From the NCBI RefSeq assembly GCF_001640805.2, contig NC_066845.1, positions 21,516,307 through 21,580,306 of the forward strand: a DNA stretch of 64,000 nt. Reading direction: 5' to 3'. The stretch's first letter is position 1; every line of letters starts with the position of its first letter. Below, one piece after another: positions 51,898 to 63,647 of the stretch. Source of the stretch: Lates calcarifer. Taxonomy: Eukaryota > Chordata > Actinopteri > Centropomidae. The translations under genes were made by a program, and so were the position numbers. The notes under the pieces were generated by a model. The model had not been told where the DNA came from, searched no databases, and saw nothing but the letters and a program-made list of their open reading frames with translations.

Positions 51898-52071
51898 ATT
51901 CAGTTTCAGCTCTCCATGTAAGCCCCAGTAATGGTCTCTCTCAGACCTGTCCCTGAATGGATGCGTACTCCACCATTGATGTCCCCCGGTGGCGTACGCT
52001 GCTGTTTGTTGCCCTATGAACCACAGTCAACATTTCACCTGCTCTGCAACCTACCATTATCCACCCGAGAT

Positions 52072-52131
52072 TGACGTAATCTTCAGCCAATAGGAGCCCT
52101 GGAAGAACGTACTTGGGCGCTCGTTCATTGG
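52072..52131 (-). promoter_or_regulatory. megf9: Putative MEGF9 promoter: CCAAT boxes and CRE-like site
   Basis: CCAAT on the plus strand at 52087-52091 and, inverted, ATTGG at 52127-52131 (CCAATGA on the gene's sense strand), plus TGACGTAA at 52072-52079, a CRE/ATF-like octamer. These lie 175-235 bases upstream of the MEGF9 ATG. The motifs are read directly; promoter use is inferred. Confidence 0.5.
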
Positions 52132-52455
52132 CTGGTTGGACAGTCGCTGTGGCCCCGTAGAGACACATTATACTGTAAATTATCGAACGTTTTCACTCCT
52201 CAGAAATGATCAAAACACAACCTGTTCCGTTCAGGAACTGAACACCCCATTAAACCATTTAGTAAAGGTAAGAATCAGATGGTGTAATGTTAACACAACA
52301 ACGTCACAGATTTGGTTTTCTACGATTACATTTCTGTATCTGTATCAAAGTATCCTGAAATCAAAAATCTCGATTGACGGATCGGATGAAGTCCGTTTTT
52401 TTTACTTTTACTTATTTTATCTCTTCGGCCATACGACAGAACATATCTCCTCTAC

Positions 52456-52456
52456 A

Positions 52457-52494
<38 letters not shown>
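52456..52494. repeat. (ATT)n microsatellite
   Basis: Thirteen uninterrupted ATT units. Confidence 0.95.
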
Positions 52495-53320
52495 CACTGA
52501 AAAAGATATAAACAGTAGGAGAACGTAAGGGTTCATTAAGGAATATACTTGTCACCTTCAGTATTTGGCTCACGGAAACCAAACAATACATGTTCCCATT
52601 TAAGGGAAAAACTATCACAAACTTCGAAATAAAAACAGTTGGTTCCCTCTAAAGATTTCTGGAAAAGGTGCAGTAAAATAAATGTGACGGTTGAGTTTTG
52701 CAGAGGGGAAACAAACAGACAAACAAACTAAACAACAACAACAACAGAAAAAATGTTCTAAAGACTTGATACAATTTATTTTGAAAGTCTGATTTAAAGT
52801 TGTAAAATGTAAGACATCTAAGCCTGTTTTTGAATAAAACTTAATCACCACTCATTTCCTCAGGTAGTGGCTTCGATTCTTCCAGATGAAGTTAAATAAC
52901 CGTTGGTCAATGGATTTGATTGTCTGATTATCTAAATGAAAAGACAGGGCAGTATACTGTATGTCGCCTCTGCCTTTAGGGTTAGGGATACTTAATTCTA
53001 TTTTTAAAGTCATCACCTGATAATTGACTGGCAAGGTGGGAGGGGCCGTCAGTACTTTTTCACTAAACGAAAGTGTAATGACCCTACAGGCCACCAGTTT
53101 TAATTAATTATATTCTGTCTCTGAGAAATTGTGTTTTGTCTGAAAGTTTAGGTGCGTTTGAGATCGACTTCGGCTGACTTTGATGGTCAACATGAACTTC
53201 CGGTGATTGCTGTAGTAGAGTATAAAAAGACTGCAGTTTGACATGTTCTACTTCCTGTTATGTGTTCTTCAGACTGTTGTAAACCTATACACATTGTTTA
53301 CTCAGCCAAACATGTTATGC

Positions 53321-53349
53321 AAAATAAATAAATAAATAAATAAATAAAT
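53321..53349. repeat. (AAAT)n microsatellite
   Basis: About seven AAAT units. Confidence 0.9.
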
Positions 53350-53794
53350 CTAAGTAATGTATGAATATTTAGGGATTATTGTGTTCAGGTGTTTGGGGGA
53401 ACGTTACACATGAAAAACCTGCCAGATCGACACCTTCAGGGAGATCACAGTTTTTTATATCTGTCTGTTTTATTGAAAACCACCAGCTTGAGAATAAGAA
53501 TGGAACCAGGGTCACACAAATAGCTCCTCACTCTTCACTTCATTCATAAAAACTTTATTGACTTCCAAATCAAGTACACAAAGGTATGTCTACATTTACA
53601 GAAAAGATAAGTAATACTACATATATACTATTGAGGAAAGTGGCCTGACTTTTCAACCTTACTGTGAGTGTGTGTATGTTAATGTCTCAGTGTACTCTGA
53701 ATTAAAGAATAGAGCAAACAAATGATAAAGAGAAAAAGGGATCATGGAGTCTTAAATCCTTACTTTAATGTTCCCACAGATGTATTGTGCTTAT

Positions 53795-53866
53795 TGCTTT
53801 GCTTTCACCTTCTGTCTAGTTCATCCCAAACCAGATCCATGAGGTTTAAATCTGGAGACTTTAATA
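53795..53866 (-). pseudogene. Tc1-like transposase SPDLN-box fragment
   Basis: The minus strand reads SPDLNLMDLVWDEL, the second catalytic-Asp region of a Tc1-like transposase. Only about 20 codons remain, and it points opposite to the Tc1 3' end that follows. Confidence 0.5.
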
Positions 53867-53867
53867 G

Positions 53868-54087
53868 CTAAGGGTCTGAATATTTATGTTAATGTTATTT
53901 TTAACTTTTTCTCTTTCCAATAAATTTGCAAAATTTCTGTATTTATGCTTACTTATGCTGTACTTGTACTTATGGGTTATTGATTGTAAATTGATGAGGG
54001 GAAAAAATGATTTTAAAAAATCTTATTATAAGGCTGCAACATTATAAAATGAAAAAATGGGGGTCTGAATACTTTCTAAATGCACAG
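53868..54087 (+). mobile_element. Tc1-like element 3' end
   Basis: Runs from CTAAGGGTCTGAATATTTATG through CAATAAATTTGCAAAATTTC and ATTGATGAGGGGAAAAAATG to GGGGGTCTGAATACTTTCTAAATGCAC. This is the recognisable 3' UTR and terminal inverted repeat of a well-known fish Tc1 family. The remainder of the element is missing. Confidence 0.75.
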
Positions 54088-54216
54088 CATATCCCTTTCA
54101 ACTCCAGCTGAAGAGAAAGAGATTTTTTTTTATATCTTTGTCCATCTTCAGAAAGGTTATCTACAACTATATGTTGGGTGATTTATTTAATTATCTACCC
54201 TAACTCTTTAATGCTG

Positions 54217-54241
54217 TTTTTTTTTTTTTTTTTTTTTTTTT
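54217..54241. repeat. Poly(T) tract
   Basis: 25 consecutive T. Confidence 0.95.
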
Positions 54242-54834
54242 GCTTCCACTCATGGCAGCCTAATTTCATATTTCATCAATTCCAAAAGTTTTCATATGAG
54301 CTACATGTTTATGGTAAAGTCCAATATTTCTTATTTTATTTCATTCTTGAATTTGTTATCTGTCAGTAAACCAGTATTTAGTTCCCAGTTTGATTTTGTC
54401 TGTCAGTGTAAGAGACACTAAAGTTTAATGATAAATAAACAAATGACCCTGTGGTTGTTAAGAATAGACTGTTCAGTTCTAACATTAATAACATATTTAT
54501 CTAGTGTGTTTGAAACCAGCCAAAAATGGCTTAATGATTATTATGAGGGTTCCACCTGAACATTTGTTCAAAACAAAATACTGATAATTTAGAATGTAGT
54601 TGTAAATGTAATTTTGTTTTCTTCTTCCAGCTGCTATTATAACATTCAATAACTGTTGACTCCACATGTGAGACACGAACTACGGTGGAAATCAAAATAC
54701 AACTCTCTCAACATACAGAAATTCAAAAGTTTCTAATGATGACATGATGTAGAGACGTGTGTTGTATCTTCATCCTGTCTGATATCCATTTTGAAGTAGG
54801 GGGTTTGTTGTCAGTGGCTTGCCGTGAGTCGAAG

Positions 54835-54960
54835 TTGTATTTGTTAGGCGGTAGGTGGCAGTAGGGGGAAAAGAAGACGCGTGCACGTCATCCATGATGG
54901 AACTCTGCTAAATTGTTGCAGGAAGTTGCGCATGACGACTAGCTAGGTACAATGGCGCCT
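54835..54960 (+). promoter_or_regulatory. ppp6c: Putative PPP6C core promoter with CTCF-like and YY1-like motifs
   Basis: AGGTGGCAGT at about 54853-54862 matches the CTCF core AGRKGGCRSY at all ten positions. GCACGTCA near 54883 is a CRE-like half site, and ACAATGGCGCC over the start codon resembles a YY1 site (AANATGGCGGC). No TATA box is seen. Motif matches are read directly; function is inferred. Confidence 0.4.
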
Positions 54961-55026
54961 CTAGACTTGGATAAATATGCAGAGATCGCAAAACAGTGTA
55001 AATACCTTCCAGAAAATGACCTCAAG
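54952..55026 (+). CDS. ppp6c: PPP6C exon 1
   Basis: ATG at 54952-54954, donor AAG|GTAAAT; encodes the 25 N-terminal residues ending ENDLK. Confidence 0.97.
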
Positions 55027-58000
55027 GTAAATGTGACTTTCTATAAATCTCTTTGATTAAGGTGTGTTATTAGCTTTTGATGGTATTGTTCGCTCACTGC
55101 GGGTTTATGTTGTAACAGCGTAATTAGCTAACGTTAGCTTCAGGTAACGTTTGCCTCAGCAAGCTAGCCTACGAATTTAATCTCTTGGCCAGGAAGTCAA
55201 ACCCGTTAAATAAGTACTTAGCATAGCCTAATACATACGTCCTACTATCCAATCGCAGGATGAGTTGCTTTGGTATGCCAATATCTGCCAGCGTTATAAT
55301 GACCGTATTTATACTGTGACCTGATGCTGCATACTATCTTGATGTTCAGTTGACATCAGATTGTTTTTTTTTTTTTCCAATGGTGACCGAAAATGTATCC
55401 GATCCATTTAACGCTAACTGAAAAGCACACCTGATGGACCACAGCGCCATGAGCCGTTGTCTCTTCATTAATACAAATGTGATTACTTCTGTTGCTAAGC
55501 ATAGTAACGTTAACTTATTTGTCCTGATTTTAAATAATCATTGACACTGTGGTTTCTCCGCGTAAAAGAGTATTATAACAATAAATAAACATTAAATAAA
55601 ATGTGGAACCATGTTTTATGCCAGCAGCTTTTAACTAATTAATTACACAGGTAAGTACAAGTGCACTCACAGCTCGAAAATGTCAGGCAGTGAAAGTCTG
55701 CATGAACCATAGAATTTAGAACCTGACTCAATGATGGCCTTAATAAAGCTCATCTTAATCTGTGTAAATTCTTTTGCCCCCCTAAAATTGCATGACCGTG
55801 TATGGAAACACCAGAGATTCCTATCCTGCACTCCTAATGTGAATGTGTACATCCTCACATTGACTAGTTGATCTAGGATGATTGCACTCTTAATATATAC
55901 CCATATGTAGGGCTGCACAGTGTCTGAGTTACTGTCACTCATTCCCTAACCTTTTCCTCATATGAAAACCGTATTTGCTGTGTGTATCCATGCTTCAAGC
56001 ATGCAGTAAAGTTTGTCATTAAACAAACAGAATCTGATCAGTCTTGGTGACAGTGGAGAGATTTAGTGTTCCATTATTAACTAAATGATGTTTCAGAGGC
56101 TTTTAACAGACAAGACAGTCTGTTGTGTGTCACTCTGTTGTGAAAATTGCCACATTGAAAAACACTGAGTACCACTGCTAAATGATAGCTTAGCCCCTAT
56201 CACTAATGTCGGTGTTATATTCTCATCTGTACAGAGGTTGTGTGACTATGTGTGTGATCTCCTGCTGGAAGAGTCCAATGTTCAGCCTGTCTCTACTCCT
56301 GTAACAGTATGTGGGGACATACATGGACAGGTAAACACCATGTCTCATAGCAGGAAGCACAAAGGCACTACAAGAAGCACCTTGTTTTCCTTAATATTGC
56401 CAAGCCACAGTTTTAATGTGACTGTTTACACAGCATGTAAGATATAAATGTTCTCTTTTTTTTCCTCCTAGTTTTATGATCTCTGTGAACTCTTCCGAAC
56501 TGGCGGCCAGGTTCCAGATACAAACTATATATTTATGGTATGTATATTTAAATGTGTTTGATCTCATGAAGAACAAAAACATTCTCAGTGGAATCTTTTT
56601 AAGTGTTGTTTGGTACAGTGTTGGTAATATGCCTCTGTCATCTGTAGGGTGACTTTGTTGACCGGGGATACTACAGTCTGGAGACATTTACCTACCTGCT
56701 GGTGCTGAAAGCCAAATGGCCCGACCGCATCACGCTTCTACGTGGAAACCATGAAAGCAGACAGATCACCCAAGTTTATGGCTTTTATGGTGACGTGACT
56801 CATGGAAGATGATGATCAGTTTTTGGCTAGCTTCAGACTTCATTATCACTAATTCACACATTTTCACTTGTATTTAAGTGAAGGCTTTCTTGTCTTACAG
56901 ATGAGTGCCAGACCAAATATGGGAATGCAAATGCTTGGCGTTATTGCACCAAAGTATTTGATATGTTAACAGTTGCAGCTGTAAGTATTGAAGTATTACT
57001 GTTCTTTATGGTAATTTGTTCTTACTTCACACGATATAAGAAGAATGATAACATGACTTGATAAATGATGTCATGCTTTAAAAACCTGGTGTTAGGTTCA
57101 TGTTTAGTTATTGCCTACCAGACAGCAGCTGCACTACACAGGAGCAGGTTACTGTTACTGTGATGTTATAACACAGATTAAACACAGTTTGTTTCCCTGG
57201 TATTAAAATTTGGATTGCATAATGTGACACTGTTATCTGAGCTGCTGCTTGGCCATCATTTCCACATTACCCTTTTTTTCAGATAAGTGTACTTTGTTAA
57301 GATTAAATATTGCATGAAAGTACTCATTTCATGGCTCTGCCTGTGTAGACAAATCTGTCATACATTGCTAATGAAGACAGTATAAATGACCAGTATGTAA
57401 TGTTGGTTATAGTGTATTTGACTGCGTTTATCTTAGCTAACACAGTGTCACTCACCTAATTAACTTAACCTAATTAACAGGTTACATTTTCTCAGCTTTC
57501 ATCAAAGTTATACTGTGTTTGTGACGGCCCAGTTCCTGTATTTTGTGTTGTTTTCTGTCAGCTGATGGATGAACAGATCCTGTGTGTCCACGGAGGCCTC
57601 TCCCCAGACATTAAAACCCTAGACCAAATTCGAACCATTGAGCGGAACCAGGAGATCCCACACAAAGGGGCATTTTGTGATCTGGTGTGGTCAGACCCTG
57701 AAGATGTGGACACTTGGGCCATAAGTCCCAGAGGAGCTGGCTGGCTCTTTGGTGCAAAGGTCACTAATGAGGTAGGTCACTTTTATTGAGCTCAACACAA
57801 TGCTGTTTTTTAATGACTTGCAGTCATCCTCATTCATCACCAAGGATTACAACAAGCTCAAGATGGCAGTATGCATGGACACAGCAGCTTTTTGTTTTGT
57901 CAGCCTGTTTGTTGATCAGCATAATTGTAACACTAGCCACCCTGACATATAACCAGGAAGACCTTTTAAAGATTGTAATTTTAAAGTTAAATTTCATCAG

Positions 58001-61000
58001 AGATTATCAATAAGAACACAGTCAGAAGGAGACTGCATGCTCAGTAGGGTCTCCATGTATTAATATACCAGGCTAGAGATGTAGCAGGCGGTGTAGAGAA
58101 AAGAAGCAGAAGCAGAAGTAGAAGCAGGGCTGTCAGGCTGGAGTACAAGCCCGCACTGCCCGGCATCTACATCACTAATGCCAGATCACTCAGCAACAAA
58201 GTGGAAGAACTGGGGCTTGTCATTGACGTGCAGAAATCTGTGCAGAAGTTTTGTTATGGCAGTAACTGAGACTTGGCTTCTTATGGGGATTCCTGACGAA
58301 GAGACTGTGCGCACGGTGCCGACAAGACCTGACAAGAGGGCCTGTGCATCTACGCTAACACTATGTGATGCACAAATGTAACCACAATATGCAGGCATTC
58401 CTCTCCAGATTTATAGTACATAACTGAGGGTGCTGACCCTTTTACCTGCTGCGAAAGCTCGTGGTTGCTATCGCTGTGGCAGTAAACTTCCCAGAGCTTC
58501 TCTTTCACCCATCCTGGACCAAGATCTAGGGATGAAGGCTGTGAGCTCTCAGAATGGTGCTCCATTTCTACATTTCCAGCATTGATTTTCATCCATAATA
58601 TTCTGTGTGGGGCAGCTTCCACTCATCTCTTGTTTTCTTGCACTGTTTTCTTTCTCTTTATGATCTAACATCCTTGCATCTGACATCAGATCAGTAATAG
58701 GATTTCTTATCCACTGTTTGCTCTACACAGCCTGTGTCCTAGTGTCTTAGTCATTCAGAATGAGCCTGTTCATCTGGACATGTGGGGATGACAGAGAACA
58801 GAGACAGAGAACCAGTAAGGATGGAATGGATGCAGGGGTTTTCCTACAGCTCCAGCAGTGTGGGGGCAGCTTGGGGAAGAACAGAGCTCCACATAGTGGT
58901 GAAGAGTAACTTCCCCAAAAAGAACAGAAGCAGAATATTCTCTGAAATTGGTGCTTTAGACCCATTTAGGAGTAAAATAAAAATGCATTCCGATAAATAC
59001 AGTCGCTGCTTACAGTCCACAAAGTTGCACTGACACTGGTTTAAACATATGATTAACACTGTAAGAGTTGTTGGTTTAGACTGCTGCGGTCTCTGGATTA
59101 TATGACTGTAGACTACATTTATCTGTGCAGACTGTCCACTGACACATAGTTAAGAGGCATTGTTACCAAGACTCAAACTGACTCACCATCATCCATAAAT
59201 CCATCATGACATAAAAGTTGCCACCAAAAGAAAAGCTCATACACTCACGCAAATATTTCGTTGAACCACCTTTAGCTTTGATTACGGCACGCATTTGCTG
59301 TGGCGTTGTTTCGATAAGCTTCTCCAATGTCACAAGATTTATTTCCGTCCAGTGTTGCATTAATTTTTCACCAAGATCTTGCATTGATGATGGGAGAGTC
59401 GGACCACTGCGCAAAGTCTTCTCCAGCACATCTCAAAAATTCTCAATGGGGTTAAGGTCTGGACTCTGGTGGCCAATCCATGTGTTCAAATGATGTCTCA
59501 TGCCCCCTGAACCACTCTTTTGCAATTTGAGCCCGATGAATCCTGGCATTGTCATCTTGGAATATGCCTGTGCCATTAGGGAAGAAAAAATCCATTGATG
59601 GAATAACCTGGTTATTCAGTATATTCAGGTAGTCAGCTGACCTCATTCTTTGGGCACATAATGTTGTTTTTTCTGACCACATTTCTTCCTCGAAGACAAT
59701 GGTTCCCCACTGTCCTTCCAGTTTTTAATAATGTGTTGGACAGTTCTTAACCCAATTTTAGTAGTTTCTGCAGTCTCCTTAGACGTTGTCTCTGCTTGAT
59801 GCATGCCAATGATTTGACCCTTCTCAAACAGACTAACATCTTTTCCACGACCACAGGATGTGGTTTTTGACATGGTTGTTTAAGAAATGAGAAGCTACTC
59901 ATTGGATTAGTTGGGGTTAAATAACTTGTTGCCAGCTGAAAGATAATCATGCAGTAATGCATGCAGTAATCATCCAGTAGGAGGCTCTTACCTATTTGCT
60001 TAGTTAAATTAGGTGGTGACTTTTTTTTTGGCCAGGCAGTGTATAACGGGGCCTTAAATCACAACCCTGGGCTGTAGCAGTGAGGCTGTGTATTTGATAC
60101 TGTTAACACAAAATGAATTCTATTCTGGCTTGAAAGTTTCATCATTATCACTTGCAAGCAATATCCTCCACACACAAATGACAGATTGGAGTTTTATCTG
60201 TATTTGGTGTGTCTCAAATCTGTTCAGTCCCTGAACAGCAAGTTGAATAACCACCAGTGATAGGTTACTCATTAAATGATCAGTCACACGCAAATGACAA
60301 CTGAGTGACTTTGTCATTCCAAGGCAGCACATCAGAGTGAGAAAGATGAGCATAGTAATACACTGTAGGTAGGTGTTAGACAGGCCATGGAGCCAAAAGG
60401 CATGACAAATAAATATCACTACAGCTATAAACTTTGTTCATAAAAGGTGGGCTAATTCCAAGCATTGACAGTAGTCAGTATTGTTAGTGCTTGTGAACTG
60501 GTACACCTATAGTATATTATTATTAATATTATTATTATTAGGAAGTGGGTGATTGAGAACTAACTGTGCCAATGTTAAAATGCATTATCACAAGAGATGA
60601 ATGTGTATTTACAGCAGAAACTGACCCTATTTTATCTGTTTGTTTCTCTTATACTCTTTAATTTACAGTGACATGTATATTTCTGTGCTTCACCTTATCT
60701 CTCTGCACAATCTCAAGGTGAAAAGAAGGCAAAAACACATGCATTGGACAAATAATAACTATAACCTTAATATTCAAATATAAATATTGGTATTCCTACA
60801 CTAGCTTATGGCAGTTGTGTGTATATGTGTGCTTTATCACCATTGACACTGCTTCAACATCTGCCTTCTCCAGAAGATGTTTATAATGGGTAAGACAAGA
60901 CATTCAACCCCAGTAGAGTCAAAGGCACACGCTGACCCAGAAGGTGCTTTGTTCTACATGACCTGCAGTCTCTCCACACTTGCCTCTAGTACAGATAAAT

Positions 61001-61431
61001 ATGATGAACATTTCCTAGTAATAAATATTTATCTCTGGATCTCTGGATATCAAAGCTTTTTTGGGGTCACGAAAGAAAATAGAAAATAAGAGGTGATATA
61101 TCTTCACGTTGGTTGTTCTTTTTTTAAACACATTTTTATTTCTTCTCTTTTTTTGTTTCTCTCTGTCTTCCAAAAATTGCAGTTTGTTCACATCAACAAC
61201 CTGAAGCTGATCTGCAGGGCGCATCAACTTGTCCATGAAGGTTACAAGTTCATGTTTGATGAGAAGCTGGTCACAGTGTGGTCTGCTCCTAACTACTGCT
61301 ATCGCTGCGGCAACATAGCCTCCATTATGGTCTTCAAAGATGCTAACACAAGAGAGCCAAAGCTCTTCAGAGCAGTGCCTGACTCTGAAAGAGTCATTCC
61401 ACCCCGAACAACAACACCTTACTTCCTGTAG
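54952..61431 (+). CDS. ppp6c: PPP6C, protein phosphatase 6 catalytic subunit, complete, 7 exons
   Basis: Cytosolic Ser/Thr phosphatase of the PPP (PP2A-like) family; with SAPS and ankyrin subunits it acts on targets such as Aurora A (family knowledge). Exons 54952-55026, 56235-56330, 56472-56537, 56648-56789, 56901-56980, 57562-57771 and 61183-61431 join in frame at GT-AG sites to exactly 305 aa, the human length. Metal-binding and catalytic motifs are intact: GDIHGQ (52-57), GDFVDRG (80-86), RGNHES with Asn113 and His114, VHGG with His163, RAHQ with His237, [11 protein letters not shown], and the C-terminal PYFL tail whose last Leu is the methylation site in PP2A-like enzymes. The N-terminus [20 protein letters not shown] separates PPP6C from PPP4C and PPP2CA. 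Divergent from MEGF9, co-directional with GOLGA1. Confidence 0.98.
55027..56234 (+). other. ppp6c: PPP6C intron 1
   Basis: 1.2-kb intron with a T-run near 55363. No recognised element. Confidence 0.8.
56235..56330 (+). CDS. ppp6c: PPP6C exon 2
   Basis: Acceptor CTGTACAG, donor CAG|GTAAAC. Encodes [15 protein letters not shown] to VCGDIHGQ, the first metal-binding motif. Confidence 0.97.
56472..56537 (+). CDS. ppp6c: PPP6C exon 3
   Basis: 66 bases; acceptor TTTCCTCCTAG, donor GTATGT. Encodes [20 protein letters not shown]. Confidence 0.97.
56648..56789 (+). CDS. ppp6c: PPP6C exon 4
   Basis: Encodes [12 protein letters not shown] to [12 protein letters not shown], with metal-binding and catalytic residues. 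Donor G|GTGACG; phase 1 out. Confidence 0.97.
56901..56980 (+). CDS. ppp6c: PPP6C exon 5
   Basis: Acceptor GTCTTACAG, donor GTAAGT. Encodes [20 protein letters not shown] to TVAA. Confidence 0.97.
56981..57561 (+). other. ppp6c: PPP6C intron 5
   Basis: 581-base intron; no feature recognised. Confidence 0.8.
57562..57771 (+). CDS. ppp6c: PPP6C exon 6
   Basis: 210 bases, phase 0. Encodes [18 protein letters not shown] to [11 protein letters not shown]. Donor GAG|GTAGGT. Confidence 0.97.
58125..58380 (+). pseudogene. LINE endonuclease N-terminal remnant
   Basis: The plus strand reads [20 protein letters not shown] then, after a shift, [20 protein letters not shown]. This is the N(V/A)RSL ... 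ETWL endonuclease start of a non-LTR retrotransposon, of a different clade from the L2-like copies. Frameshifted and truncated. Confidence 0.65.
59212..60045 (-). mobile_element. Internally deleted Tc1-like transposon in PPP6C intron 6
   Basis: The minus strand encodes [20 protein letters not shown] then [17 protein letters not shown] (paired-type helix-turn-helix), a junction near 59685, then [37 protein letters not shown] (second DDE Asp region), and downstream [20 protein letters not shown] to [12 protein letters not shown]. The middle of the transposase, including the first catalytic Asp, is absent, and the C-terminal part is shifted in frame. The right end at about 60018-60045 is the inverted-repeat start (minus-strand ACTGCCTGGCCAAAAAAAAA). 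The left repeat is only partly recognisable (AAAAGTTGCCACC at 59212). Inactive. Confidence 0.88.
61183..61431 (+). CDS. ppp6c: PPP6C exon 7 (last coding exon)
   Basis: Acceptor CAAAAATTGCAG; stop TAG at 61429-61431. Encodes [20 protein letters not shown] to [10 protein letters not shown]. Confidence 0.98.
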   Translation, partial: FVHINNLKLICRAHQLVHEGYKFMFDEKLVTVWSAPNYCYRCGNIASIMVFKDANTREPKLFRAVPDSERVIPPRTTTPYFL

Positions 61432-62110
61432 CACATTAAAACTAAAATGACACAGCCATTTGTTCAGTGCAGAGATACTGACTGGGACACTGGCATCAGC
61501 ACTTGTGAACCCATATGGATTCTTTATAGAGCATTTAGAGTATTTACAGTGCATTTTTGGTGCCAACTGTTAATTGTTATTCCCACTCTGTGCATAGAAT
61601 GCCATTATTCTGCAGCTTAAATCACTGAGACATTATAGCGAAGTATTTAGATCAGCAACATTGCTGTGCTGTTGAAATGTTTGAGAGGAAGGATTAACAT
61701 TATACCCAAGTCAACTGATGTGGAAAATGTTCATATTTATAAATCTCACTTTTACTTTGCAATAAAAAACCCCTCTGCAGATAAAATTGCAGGTGCAGTG
61801 TTATATACAATATTTCATTTGATTTTGTGATGTAAAGCTGGGTGTAAGATAATGAAGCACTGCACCAAAGCAAAATTTACATCTGTTCTGACAAGTTTCA
61901 CTGGAGTTATGCAGTTTGTGTTATTATGTGATCTTATAAATAAAGAGTTGATGTGTATAAATATAACTACCTGTTAAAGTTTCAGGATTGTTAAGCCTGT
62001 GGTACCTTAAACAATTCTCTGTAATTTCCAGATTTCGAATCAGCTCTTGTAGTCATTATTTTTTGTGTGTCACCATACTGTTTTTAAATAAAGAAATACA
62101 AAAAACATAT
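61432..62110 (+). other. ppp6c: PPP6C 3' UTR and downstream
   Basis: AATAAA hexamers occur at 61762 (AATAAAAAAC), 61939-61944 and about 62088. The one at 61939 is a good polyadenylation candidate, but the true end cannot be decided here. Confidence 0.5.
61939..61944 (+). terminator. ppp6c: Candidate polyadenylation signal for PPP6C
   Basis: An AATAAA about 510 bases after the stop codon. Alternative hexamers are present nearby. Confidence 0.4.
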
Positions 62111-62569
62111 CAGTATCTGGGAATAAGGGCACCACACTCCACGCAAAATAAATTGTAATGGAGTAATAAAAATGATTATTACTTTTGTAGAGTAAAGGGG
62201 GCGATGTGATGTTCAATTAGGAATAACTAGTAAGATCCACACAGACAGGGTTGATCTTATGTATGTAAGACACAAACTTAATACCCTTGGTGAATGTGAA
62301 AACTTTTTGATTCATATAATTCATCTCACATGGGGTGGCAGAACTACAATACACTGTAGATTAAGAGGAAAAAACATTATGTATCCCCCGAAAAGAGAAG
62401 GTCACAATGTCATGTATCAAAAGTTACTCAGACCCTCTGCTCTTTTTCGCCCCCATCCTCCACCTCAGTAAACATCTTACACATCTGCAGGTGTGAAGCT
62501 ACTGCTGCTACTGTTCTTGCCTGTAGGCGCGCACAGTGCCAGCAGCACTTCCGCACCTCTCGGTTGTTC

Positions 62570-62660
62570 CACCGGTTCTGTCCAATGAGCGGAGACATAT
62601 CCATGACGTCGGCAGTCATCTGTGTTGAGGTGATTACGTGTAGCTCGCAACTAGCAGCAG
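62570..62660 (+). promoter_or_regulatory. golga1: Putative GOLGA1 promoter: CCAAT and CRE-like sites
   Basis: CCAAT at 62582-62586 and TGACGTCG at 62604-62611 (7 of 8 bases of a full CRE) lie about 200 bases before the 3' end of the presumed first exon. No TATA box seen. Inferred promoter. Confidence 0.45.
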
Positions 62661-62739
62661 TTAGCTTGTCAGAGGGGATACCACCAGCGAGTTCATATTG
62701 AGGGGTCACAACGATAGCTCTTCTGTTAGTGTGTATATA

Positions 62740-62810
62740 GAGAAAAATGGAGTGGACACTAATTGTTCTCCCGAAAACACCACGGACTGACATTTTTCGC
62801 TGTTAAAATG
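62740..62810 (+). other. golga1: GOLGA1 non-coding exon 1 (3' part)
   Basis: A donor AATG|GTAAGATAAA at 62810/62811 and a matching acceptor TTTTTCTAG at 63647 support a 5' untranslated first exon. Its 5' limit is unknown; the start given is approximate. Confidence 0.5.
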
Positions 62811-63647
62811 GTAAGATAAAAGCGACTTCAGAGAACGAGCAAGCTAGCGACAGCTAACATCACCCGGCGGTGGTAATGTTAACTCTCATTGTTATGGCTA
62901 GAAGAGTTAGCAGGCTAGCTGTCTGTCAAAACATAGTCCGACAGTGAAATTGTACATTTACAAAAGGGCTTTACACTGACAAGACACCATAGAGCCTTTA
63001 CTTTGCAGCAGTCTGTGTCTTTAGTTATCCACACATTTGTTGAAAGATGCGTTAATAGTTGGGATACACTCACTAGCCCAGCCATGAAACCAAATTTAGA
63101 TACAAACTCCGAATAACCTCTTTCAAAATCTCCACTGCAGTTATTTTTAATTTGATTGCAGTTACTCCAGTATTAGACTTTCTGTGCCCTGTATCAGTCA
63201 GTCATATGTCTTACAGTAACTCAGACGTTTATAGGTCTGGTGCAGTTTGCATTACAAAAGGAGAATCTGAAGTCTCTCATCTACAAAACAAAATGATCAG
63301 CTGTGTTTTAAACAATTGCGGAAGCCACAGTGGTTTATCAGTTTGACAAACACTGATTGTCTCCAGTTAATTATCCTTTAACCATCAATAAAAGACTACT
63401 AAATAAGTTAGATTCTTTGCTAGAAGTAGCCTGTAGACCTGCAGACTATACAACCACAACCAAAATTTGCCAATATTTGTCACTGATGTAGCAAAACAGC
63501 CCACCTGTTGTTCTGTGTGATGACAATAACGGATGCAAAAAGAGTTGGTATTGTTGGGCTTATTAAATGTGACATGTGACTGTTGCAGACAAGAAACCAC
63601 TGTTGTCAATCTTGGTGTTTTAATACATGTCTCTTTTCTTTTTCTAG
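62811..63647 (+). other. golga1: GOLGA1 intron 1 (inferred)
   Basis: 837 bases between donor GTAAGA and acceptor TCTTTTTCTAG. No other feature. Confidence 0.5.

Larger units (their letters stand above)
52132..54780. other. Intergenic between MEGF9 and PPP6C
   Basis: Divergent-gene spacer with an (ATT)n array, an (AAAT)n array, a Tc1-like 3' end and a T-run. No additional gene is supported. Confidence 0.6.
57772..61182 (+). other. ppp6c: PPP6C intron 6
   Basis: 3.4 kb, the longest intron of the gene. It carries a LINE endonuclease remnant and an internally deleted Tc1-like element in antisense orientation. Confidence 0.8.

Noticed and set aside
61015..61566. 183-codon minus-strand open frame
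   Set aside because: It is the antisense shadow of the constrained last exon of PPP6C; no domain or splice support.
62428..62793. 121-codon minus-strand frame near the GOLGA1 promoter
   Set aside because: No recognisable domain; the GC-rich promoter region explains an open frame by chance.
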